Shown here piece by piece: positions 1 to 6,218 of a DNA stretch of 13,043 nt (its first letter is position 1; the number at the start of each line of letters is the position of its first letter). Position numbers and translations under genes: made by a program. Under the pieces are notes generated by a model, which was not told the origin of the DNA, did not search any database, and saw only the letters and a program-made list of their open reading frames with translations. Source of the DNA: an uncultured Eubacterium sp. (GTDB lineage Bacteria; Bacillota; Clostridia; Lachnospirales; Lachnospiraceae); contig CAJUIH010000100.1 of NCBI GenBank assembly GCA_910586045.1, positions 1 through 13,043 of the forward strand. The letters are read 5' to 3'.

Positions 1-107
1 TTTTTCATTTTCTAATTGTCGTAAAATTCCCATGTATTGCAGCCCAAAATCCGAATGTCGTTATTTGTCGCATAAATAAATACGCATTTTTACTTTCTTG
101 TATTCTA

Positions 108-136
108 TTGACAAAAACTTTCGAATTTGTTATCTT
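108..136 (+). promoter_or_regulatory. Predicted sigma-A promoter of the fusion enzyme/flavodiiron operon
   Basis: A perfect -35 TTGACA (108-113) is followed after exactly 17 bp by TATCTT (131-136), a 4/6 match to TATAAT. Transcription would start near 143, giving a leader of about 80 nt before the ATG at 226. The leader has no riboswitch-sized structure. TTATTCAAT occurs twice (141-149 and 168-176) just downstream of the start and could be an operator, but I recognise no known regulator box there. The sequence upstream of 108 is AT-rich and shows no gene. Confidence 0.7.
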
Positions 137-225
137 ATATTTATTCAATATCACAACAGACTCCCGATTATTCAATGATTTTTTTATGATTCAAACCAAA
201 AGTATGTGCAAAAGGAGGCAATTCT

Positions 226-2139
226 ATGTTATTCCAGACTACTACAGAACACGAACAGCTTCGTGCAAAAATCCGCGCCTTTGCCGAAGAGGAAATCAAA
301 CCCATCGCTTTTTCCCTGGACCAGGAAAACCGTTTTCCGGACGAGGCCGTAAAAAAGCTGGCGGAAATGGGTTTTATGGGCATTCCGTATCCAAAGGAAT
401 ACGGCGGCGCAGGGCTTGATGTGAACAGCTACGCAATTGCCGTGGAAGAACTCTCCAGGGTCGACGGGGGATCCGGCGTTATTTTATCTGCACATGTATC
501 ACTTGGTACGTATCCGATCTTTGCATATGGAAACGAAGCCCAAAAACAAAAATACCTGGTTCCGCTCGCAAAAGGGGAAAAGATCGGCGCGTTCGGGCTT
601 ACAGAGCCAAATGCCGGTTCCGATGCAGGCGGCACGGAAACAACCGCCCAGGATAAAGGCGATTACTATTTGTTAAACGGCGGCAAAATTTTTATTACCA
701 ACGCCCCGAAAGCGGATACATACGTGGTATTTGCCGTTACAACGCCGGATATCGGCACGCGCGGCATCTCCGCTTTTATTGTGGAAAAAGGATGGGAAGG
801 GTTTACATTCGGCGACCACTATGACAAAATGGGCATCCGTTCCTCCACAACGGCGGAGCTTATTTTCAATGATGTAAAAGTGCCGAAAGAAAACCTGCTG
901 GGCAAAGAGGGCCAGGGATTTAAAATCGCCATGTCAACCCTGGACGGCGGCCGCATCGGCATCGCTTCCCAGGCGCTCGGCATCGCGCAGGGCGCGTTTG
1001 AGCAGGCGCTCTCTTATGCAAAGGAACGTACCCAGTTCGGCAAACCAATCGCCGCGCAGCAGGGCATTTCGTTTAAACTGGCGGATATGGCTACGAAACT
1101 GCGTTGCGCCCGCTTCCTTGTATACTCCGCCGCGGAACTGAAAGAAAACCATGCGCCATATGCAATGGAAGCGGCAATGGCAAAAATGTACGCCTCCGAT
1201 ATCGCGCTGGAAGTAACCAACGACGCGCTGCAGATCTTTGGCGGCACCGGTTTCTTAAAAGGGATGGATGTGGAACGGATGTACCGCGACGCAAAAATTA
1301 CAACGATTTATGAAGGCACAAACGAAATCCAGCGTGTGGTCATCGCCGCAAACCTGATCGGAAAAATGCCAAAAGATTCCGGCGGCGGAAGCCGTTCTGC
1401 GGCGAAAAAGCCCGCTCCGGTCACAGGCGTACGCAAAGGCCATATTTTTAAAGACGGAAGCGCCAAAGAAAAAGTAGAAGCGCTTGCACAGGCACTGAAA
1501 AAAGACGGACACGATTTTACGGTAGGCATCCCAGCCGATACGCCGATTACCCAGGCCGAACGTGTTGTTTCCGCCGGAAAAGGAATCGGGGAACAGGCAA
1601 ATATGAAACTGATCGAAGACCTCGCCAAAGCTGCCGGGGCTGCCATCGGTTCCTCCCGTCCGGTAGCGGAAACGCTCAAATACGTTCCGTTAAACCGTTA
1701 TGTAGGTATGTCCGGGCAGAAGTTTACCGGAAACCTCTACATAGCCTGCGGCATTTCCGGCGCCATCCAGCACTTAAAAGGCATCAAGGATGCTTCCACC
1801 ATTGTGGCAATCAATAAAAACGGCAATGCCCCGATTTTCAAAAACTGCGATTACGGGATTATCGGCGATGTGAATGAAGTCCTGCCGCTTTTAACCGAGG
1901 CTCTCGATACCGGTGAAAAGCTGCCTGCCCCGCCTATGGTAAAAATGAAACGCCCGCCAGTTCCAAAACCAGAACCAATCGGAAAACGGTATGTATGCGG
2001 AGGATGCGGATTTGAATATATTCCGGAAATCGGCGATGAAGACGCCGAAATCGCACCAGGCACCTTATTTGAGCAACTGCCGCAGGACTGGGTATGTCCG
2101 GAATGTGCAGAAGGCAAAGACCAGTTTATTGAATCATAG
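226..2139 (+). CDS. Acyl-CoA dehydrogenase / EtfA FAD-domain / rubredoxin fusion protein
   Basis: A 637-residue fusion of three redox modules. Residues 1-380 are a complete short-chain acyl-CoA dehydrogenase close to clostridial butyryl-CoA dehydrogenase, with the FAD/substrate motif GLTEPNAGSDAG (124-135), RTQFGKP (268-274) and IYEGTNEIQR (361-370), where Glu363 is the expected catalytic base. A Gly/Ser/Lys/Pro-rich linker follows. Residues 440-562 match the C-terminal FAD-binding domain of ETF alpha (GSSRP 475-479, YIACGISGAIQH 505-516, NGNAPIFKNCDYGIIGD 532-548). The N-terminal ETF alpha domain and ETF beta are absent. Residues 588-634 are a rubredoxin with iron ligands Cys591, Cys594, Cys624 and Cys627. 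The start at 226 has AAAGGAGG at 211-218. The flavodiiron gene follows 17 bases on. Inferred role: the protein oxidises a short-chain acyl-CoA and passes electrons through its own two FADs and rubredoxin to that partner. There is no signal peptide, so it is cytoplasmic. Domain calls are secure; substrate and electron direction are inferred. Confidence 0.93.
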   Translation: MLFQTTTEHEQLRAKIRAFAEEEIKPIAFSLDQENRFPDEAVKKLAEMGFMGIPYPKEYGGAGLDVNSYAIAVEELSRVDGGSGVILSAHVSLGTYPIFAYGNEAQKQKYLVPLAKGEKIGAFGLTEPNAGSDAGGTETTAQDKGDYYLLNGGKIFITNAPKADTYVVFAVTTPDIGTRGISAFIVEKGWEGFTFGDHYDKMGIRSSTTAELIFNDVKVPKENLLGKEGQGFKIAMSTLDGGRIGIASQALGIAQGAFEQALSYAKERTQFGKPIAAQQGISFKLADMATKLRCARFLVYSAAELKENHAPYAMEAAMAKMYASDIALEVTNDALQIFGGTGFLKGMDVERMYRDAKITTIYEGTNEIQRVVIAANLIGKMPKDSGGGSRSAAKKPAPVTGVRKGHIFKDGSAKEKVEALAQALKKDGHDFTVGIPADTPITQAERVVSAGKGIGEQANMKLIEDLAKAAGAAIGSSRPVAETLKYVPLNRYVGMSGQKFTGNLYIACGISGAIQHLKGIKDASTIVAINKNGNAPIFKNCDYGIIGDVNEVLPLLTEALDTGEKLPAPPMVKMKRPPVPKPEPIGKRYVCGGCGFEYIPEIGDEDAEIAPGTLFEQLPQDWVCPECAEGKDQFIES

Positions 2140-2156
2140 GCGTAAGGAGGAAGATT

Positions 2157-3374
2157 ATGTATTGTGTACGTAATATCACAGAAGATTTGTACTGGGTCGG
2201 CGCAAATGACCACAGGCTGCATTTATTTGAAAATATCCACCCAATCCCATATGGCGTAAGCTACAACGCATACCTGCTGTTGGATCAGGAAACCGTTTTA
2301 TTCGATACCGTCGATTGGTCCGCCTGCCGCCAGCTTATGGAAAACCTGGACTATCTGCTGGACGGGCGCAAACTGGACTGGCTCGTTGTCAATCACATGG
2401 AACCGGACCATGGCGCCAGCGTAGAACAAATCCTGCAGCGTTATCCGGATGTAAAAGTCATTTCCACGGAAAAATCATTTATGCTGATGCGCCAGTTTGG
2501 TTTCCATCCGGACAGCCATACATGCAAAACCGTAGCCGAAGGCGATACCCACTGCTTCGGAACGCATACCGTAACATTTGTTGCCGCTCCAATGGTACAC
2601 TGGCCGGAAGCGATGGTAACCTTTGACACCACTAACGGCGTGCTTTTTTCGGCGGATGCTTTTGGTTCCTTTATCGCACTGGACGGCAAGCTGTTTGCGG
2701 ATGAAGTGGATTTTGACCGTGACTGGCTCGATGAAGCGCGCAGATATCTGGTCAATATCGTAGGCAAATATGGCCCGCACGTTCAGCTCCTGCTAAAAAA
2801 GGCCGGCGGCATTGTCGACCAGATCCGGTATATTTGTCCGCTCCATGGCCCGGTATGGCGCAAAGATTTCGGCTATTTTATTGAAAAATACGATAAATGG
2901 AGCCGTTATGAACCGGAAGAAAAAGGCGTGATGATCGCGTATGCTTCCATGTACGGCAATACGGAAGCAGCCGCGCAGGCGCTGGCATCCAAATTGTGCG
3001 AAAAAGGATGCACCAACGTAAAAGTACATGACGTATCCAATACGCATGTTTCCTATTTGATTGCCGACGCTTTTAAATACAGCCATATCGTACTGGCTTC
3101 GGTTACATACAATCTGGGGATTTATCCGGTTATGCACAATTTCCTAATGGACATGAAAGCGCTGAATATGCAGAACCGTACGTTCGCAATCATTGAAAAC
3201 GGCTCCTGGGCATGCAAATCGGGAGACTTAATGCAGAAATTTATCGATGAAGAATTAAAGAATATGACCCTGTTAAATGAAAGGCTCAGTCTCGCCTCCT
3301 CTATGGGCGCCGATAAGGAAACCGAACTGAACGCCCTGGCAGACGCAATCATCGATTCTATGAAAGAAGCGTAA
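2157..3374 (+). CDS. fprA: Flavodiiron protein (A-type flavoprotein), O2/NO reductase
   Basis: A 405-residue class A flavodiiron protein. Residues 1-250 form the metallo-beta-lactamase-like domain with every di-iron ligand expected for the family: His80, Glu82 and Asp84 in NHMEPDH (79-85), His148, Asp167 and His230. Residues 255-405 form the flavodoxin domain, with the FMN phosphate loop ASMYGNTE (262-269). Family members reduce O2 to water, or NO to N2O, in the cytoplasm of anaerobes and take electrons from rubredoxin. This protein has no C-terminal rubredoxin, and the gene directly upstream supplies one at its own C-terminus, so the pair probably works as donor and terminal reductase. TAAGGAGG at 2143-2150 sits well before the ATG. 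The 17-base gap to the upstream stop implies co-transcription. Whether O2 or NO is the main substrate cannot be told from sequence. The symbol fprA is the generic family name. Confidence 0.93.
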   Translation: MYCVRNITEDLYWVGANDHRLHLFENIHPIPYGVSYNAYLLLDQETVLFDTVDWSACRQLMENLDYLLDGRKLDWLVVNHMEPDHGASVEQILQRYPDVKVISTEKSFMLMRQFGFHPDSHTCKTVAEGDTHCFGTHTVTFVAAPMVHWPEAMVTFDTTNGVLFSADAFGSFIALDGKLFADEVDFDRDWLDEARRYLVNIVGKYGPHVQLLLKKAGGIVDQIRYICPLHGPVWRKDFGYFIEKYDKWSRYEPEEKGVMIAYASMYGNTEAAAQALASKLCEKGCTNVKVHDVSNTHVSYLIADAFKYSHIVLASVTYNLGIYPVMHNFLMDMKALNMQNRTFAIIENGSWACKSGDLMQKFIDEELKNMTLLNERLSLASSMGADKETELNALADAIIDSMKEA

Positions 3375-3385
3375 ATAACCAAAAA

Positions 3386-3413
3386 TAAGGCTGCCGCAAA
3401 CGCGGCAGCCTTA
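3386..3413. terminator. Hairpin between convergent genes; U-tract on the minus strand
   Basis: A perfect 12-bp inverted repeat (3386-3397 with 3402-3413) encloses the loop AAAC. On the minus strand it is followed by TTTTT, which makes it a good intrinsic terminator for the lipoprotein gene. On the plus strand there is an A-tract before the stem but no U-tract after it, so it would be weaker for the flavodiiron operon. Confidence 0.85.
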
Positions 3414-3437
3414 CGCAGCAAAGATCCGTCAGGCTGT

Positions 3438-4361
3438 TTAAGCTTTTTTTGCGTCTTCCGGAATCGTAAATTCTTCCACTTCGTTATAATCGCTGCAGGT
3501 CATTTCCATTGTCATCTTAGGGATCTCTATGCTCATCCCCTGCGCCTGTTCATCCATAGATTCCATCATCTTTGACATCAGCGTATTCATAACCGCAGAC
3601 ATATCGATATCATACTTAACCGGATAGCTGCTTTCGGCATCAATCCAGAATGTAAGCGGGATATCGCCCAAACCGTCCAGCATCGTATCCGTCTGGCTGG
3701 CATCCATCCCAAGGGAAGTCAGATAATTCAAAGCTCCGGAAGCAACCATTGCTTCTTTTATTTTCTCGCCTGTCATAACACCGGACAATTTGTATGCATC
3801 CGCGCCGTCAACCTGCTCGGTTCCGTCCAGCTTAAAGTTAAAGCTGCTGTCCAGATAGTTCTGCATATTTTTTGCGGCGTCATACTGTCCGAGGTCTTCC
3901 AACTGAATGTTTACTTTCTGCCAGTTTGTACCGTCCCCGATATACTCTGTAATCGTGCCGTCCTCGGCTGCCTCCGCATAAATGTTCTGTTTCGTGCTTC
4001 CCAGCTCGCCCATATCTATGTCCATGTCTATTTTCATGCGTACCGGGTCATAAAGGCAGGACATATCCGCATTGGAAACCATCTGCATCGTCTGTTCCTC
4101 CCCTTCGGCACTCATTTTCATATCCATATGCATAACCATTTTTGCGGCCATGCTTTTTACATCTTTCATTTTTTCCTGCGCCTGCGTCAGCACGTCTTCC
4201 GCAGTCTTTTCTTCCGAGCCTTCATCGGAAGTATCCTCTCCCTGTGAGCCGGCTTCCTGCTGCACACTGCCTTTGTTGGAATCCTCGCTTCCGCAGGCAG
4301 TAAAAGAACAGGATACGGCAGCCGCCAAAATCAGTGCCAAAAATTTGTTTCTTCTTTTCAT
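3438..4361 (-). CDS. Methionine-rich surface lipoprotein (DUF6612-like)
   Basis: 307 residues from the ATG at 4361. GAGGAG lies about 7 nt before that codon, whereas an in-frame ATG seven codons earlier would bury this ribosome site inside the coding region. Residues 1-23 are a lipoprotein signal: MKRR, a hydrophobic stretch, then FTAC with Cys23 as the lipidation site. The next 30 residues are Ser/Glu/Gly-rich, a typical flexible tether. From about residue 50 the protein reads as alternating beta-type segments with clusters of Met and Asp such as MVMHMDMKMS; I count about 28 Met in total. The layout resembles Lachnospiraceae lipoproteins assigned to DUF6612, related to the LppX/LprG/LolA-like fold that holds lipids. 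That assignment is from memory of the pattern, not a search. It is a monocistronic unit with its own promoter and terminator. The ligand is unknown. Confidence 0.8.
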   Translation of the reverse strand: MKRRNKFLALILAAAVSCSFTACGSEDSNKGSVQQEAGSQGEDTSDEGSEEKTAEDVLTQAQEKMKDVKSMAAKMVMHMDMKMSAEGEEQTMQMVSNADMSCLYDPVRMKIDMDIDMGELGSTKQNIYAEAAEDGTITEYIGDGTNWQKVNIQLEDLGQYDAAKNMQNYLDSSFNFKLDGTEQVDGADAYKLSGVMTGEKIKEAMVASGALNYLTSLGMDASQTDTMLDGLGDIPLTFWIDAESSYPVKYDIDMSAVMNTLMSKMMESMDEQAQGMSIEIPKMTMEMTCSDYNEVEEFTIPEDAKKA

Positions 4362-4388
4362 AAAGAATCTCCTCTCTCCCATTTTCCA

Positions 4389-4429
4389 ATACAGCGCCCT
4401 TTCTGAAATAGGAATGTATTGCGCTGTAT
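4389..4429. repeat. 9-bp inverted repeat in the lipoprotein leader
   Basis: ATACAGCGC (4389-4397) and its exact complement GCGCTGTAT (4421-4429) flank 23 bases. The repeat lies between the predicted transcription start near 4443 and the ribosome site of the lipoprotein gene, so it could be a repressor operator or a leader-RNA stem. No adjacent U-tract supports a terminator. Confidence 0.6.
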
Positions 4430-4449
4430 CTGCTGTTGATCCGTATTTA

Positions 4450-4478
4450 ATATTAATATTTCCGTTTTATTTTGTCAA
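4450..4478 (-). promoter_or_regulatory. Predicted promoter of the lipoprotein gene
   Basis: Read on the minus strand, a perfect TTGACA (4478-4473) is followed after 17 bp by TAATAT (4455-4450), in a strongly AT-rich tract. The start would be near 4443, about 80 nt before the ATG. The -10 is only a 4/6 match. Confidence 0.6.
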
Positions 4479-4526
4479 ACACTTTTTCAATTATTTCTAT
4501 CATTTGTTTAAATACCGAAACACAAA

Positions 4527-4551
4527 TATACCGCGTCTTTTCCGCGGTGTA
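4527..4551 (-). terminator. Predicted terminator after the GH32 gene
   Basis: A stem built on ACCGCG/CGCGGT (4530-4535 with 4543-4548), extendable to about 9 bp with one G-U pair, has a 7-nt loop. On the minus strand it lies 19 nt after the GH32 stop and is followed by the T-rich tract ATATTTGTGTTT. The T-run is interrupted, so strength is uncertain. Confidence 0.6.
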
Positions 4552-4569
4552 ACAGTACAGAGCCAGTTG

Positions 4570-6138
4570 CTACGCCTGCTCCCCTAGTACATACCATTCC
4601 GCAGACTGCAGATCTACGCCAGATTCCATGCCAAAGACTTTGCCAAGCGCGTTTTCCTCAAGCTCCGCAACGCCGTACAATACGCCGCCATTTCCGTAAA
4701 ATTCCAAAGCCTCCTGGTCAATCACGATCCGCAGCGTTAACGGCGCGGCGCTGACAAACGGAATCCCTGCAGGCTGCGCATCCGCCCCGGTCTCATGCAC
4801 ACAGATCTCTGCTTTTGCAAAATCAACCAGGATGGCTGTATTTCCAAGCGTCAGCTTTGTTTGCCCGTCCGTTTCCGGGTTCCAGGATAAGCATATTTCC
4901 ATCGGGTTTCCGTTTAACGGTATCGATGCCTGCCGCTGCCCGACCGGCAGATTCCCCAAAAAGCCGCGCAGGGCAGTAAGTTCGCGGACAGGCTGTAAAC
5001 GGATCCGGTAGCCCTGCCCCTGTTTTACCAGGGACAGCTCTGCGGGCAGAGACATAATCCCTTTGTAATTTCCCCTCGTATTCTGCAGCCGCAGCCATGC
5101 AATGCTGACGATGCGGCCTTTTATCCCCGCATATGTCTGCGCCGCGTAAGGAATCTTTGTCCCGTAAGCGCACAGCACTTCCGATTGCGGCGTAAACTGA
5201 AAGCCGTCAAAATCTCCCACTACATAATATCCATCGGCCGACCAGAATACCCATTTTTTCTCCCCATCCGTGCCATCGACGCTTAATTCAAACAAATCCG
5301 GGCATTCCCACATTCCTTCCATCGACAAACGCTGCGTCTCTTCCCAATTTTGCAGATCGGCCGAACGGAAAAACGCAAAGGTATTGCCGTCTAAATACAA
5401 TACCATATGATACGTGCCAAGGCTTTCATGGTAACAAATTTTCGGATCCCGATTTTCACCCATAATATGGCCCATAAAAAACGCGTCCGAATCACGCAGT
5501 GTTTTTCCCGCATCGGTCGATACGGCAAGCCGCTGCGTAAACAACGGGTTTCCCGCTTCCACCGACCACTCGGATCTGCCGCCTGCCGCTGTATAATAAA
5601 AAAGCAGCGCATGTTCCCCATGTCCGGTTTGGTTTTCCCGGTCTTCCCAGGCACAGCCGGAATAAACCGCCCCTTTTTCATTCGGTGCCATGACCATCGG
5701 TTCGTGCTCCCAGTAAAGCAAATCGCGGCTTACCGCATGGCCCCAGTGCATATTTCCCCATTCAACACCGTAAGGATTCCACTGATAATAAAGATGGTAC
5801 TGTCCGTCCGCGTAAACCAATCCGTTCGGATCATTGTGCCAGCCAATCTGTGGGGAAAAATGCAGCTTCGGCCGAAACGGGTATACGTTCTGCGGCTTTT
5901 GCGCATAACAGAATATACCGTCTAACAGCTCTTTTGAAACATCCGCACGGATTTCCAAATCCCTGCCCAGATAACCGCCCACCTCCATGCAGGCATAAAA
6001 ATCCCCGGATGTTCCTCCCAGGCGCATGTCGATTTCCTGTATCTTTTTCCCGTCCACATAAAAATGAAGTTTTACTTCCGGCTCTGTGTGGTCAAACGGA
6101 ATCCATAAATACGGTTCTGTAATTGTAAAATGCAGCAT
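4570..6138 (-). CDS. Glycoside hydrolase family 32 (sucrose/fructan beta-fructosidase), intracellular
   Basis: 522 residues from the ATG at 6138. I chose this start because AAGGAGGAG ends two bases before it; the frame stays open to 6222 but no ribosome site supports a longer protein. GH32 enzymes cleave beta-fructosyl bonds in sucrose, inulin or levan with retention. All three catalytic signatures are present: WHNDPNG with nucleophile Asp103, RDP with Asp231, and ECPD with acid/base Glu278. The five-bladed propeller spans about residues 90-375, followed by a C-terminal beta-sandwich ending near 520. An extra N-terminal module of about 85 residues precedes the propeller, as in some levanase-like members. 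No signal peptide is present, so it acts inside the cell on imported sugar. No sucrose PTS, ABC importer, fructokinase or LacI regulator is in the window, so it is an orphan of the usual sugar operon. Exact substrate is not assignable. Confidence 0.93.
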   Translation of the reverse strand: MLHFTITEPYLWIPFDHTEPEVKLHFYVDGKKIQEIDMRLGGTSGDFYACMEVGGYLGRDLEIRADVSKELLDGIFCYAQKPQNVYPFRPKLHFSPQIGWHNDPNGLVYADGQYHLYYQWNPYGVEWGNMHWGHAVSRDLLYWEHEPMVMAPNEKGAVYSGCAWEDRENQTGHGEHALLFYYTAAGGRSEWSVEAGNPLFTQRLAVSTDAGKTLRDSDAFFMGHIMGENRDPKICYHESLGTYHMVLYLDGNTFAFFRSADLQNWEETQRLSMEGMWECPDLFELSVDGTDGEKKWVFWSADGYYVVGDFDGFQFTPQSEVLCAYGTKIPYAAQTYAGIKGRIVSIAWLRLQNTRGNYKGIMSLPAELSLVKQGQGYRIRLQPVRELTALRGFLGNLPVGQRQASIPLNGNPMEICLSWNPETDGQTKLTLGNTAILVDFAKAEICVHETGADAQPAGIPFVSAAPLTLRIVIDQEALEFYGNGGVLYGVAELEENALGKVFGMESGVDLQSAEWYVLGEQA

Positions 6139-6147
6139 AACTCCTCC

Positions 6148-6175
6148 TTGTTTGTCGTTTAAAATATTGTTTGTC
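6148..6175. repeat. Short direct repeat in the GH32 leader
   Basis: TTGTTTGTC occurs at 6148-6156 and again at 6167-6175, a 19-bp period, immediately upstream of the GH32 ribosome site (minus-strand sense GACAAACAA). It could be a regulator site. I found no clear promoter in this 80-base gap. Confidence 0.4.
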
Positions 6176-6185
6176 ATTTGAAACA

Positions 6186-6204
6186 GCCTGCACTTGGTGC
6201 AGGC
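6186..6204 (-). terminator. Possible weak terminator between helicase and GH32 genes
   Basis: A perfect 8-bp stem GCCTGCAC/GTGCAGGC with a 3-nt loop lies 15 bases after the helicase stop on the minus strand. Only TGTTT follows it, so it may be a partial terminator or an mRNA-processing hairpin rather than a full stop. Confidence 0.4.
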
Positions 6205-6218
6205 CGTTCCTTTCCTCT

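Noticed and set aside
114..225. Rex, PerR or Fur type operator, or an FMN riboswitch, ahead of the fusion gene
   Set aside because: Oxygen control would fit, but no TTGTnnnnnnnnACAA-type Rex palindrome or 7-1-7 PerR/Fur box can be aligned without many mismatches, and the 80-nt leader is too short for an FMN riboswitch.
1380..1560. A frameshift or assembly join creating the dehydrogenase-ETF fusion artificially
   Set aside because: The reading frame is continuous, the linker has the Gly/Ser/Lys/Pro composition of real interdomain linkers, and codon use is even across all three modules.
4072..4587. A 171-codon plus-strand frame opposite the lipoprotein gene
   Set aside because: Its hydrophobic, Ser/Cys-rich translation mirrors the Glu/Asp/Met-rich sense protein; it runs through the lipoprotein promoter and dyad and has no convincing start site.
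5407..5925. A 172-codon plus-strand frame opposite the GH32 gene
   Set aside because: The opposite strand carries the intact GH32 catalytic motifs; the antisense product has no recognisable domain.
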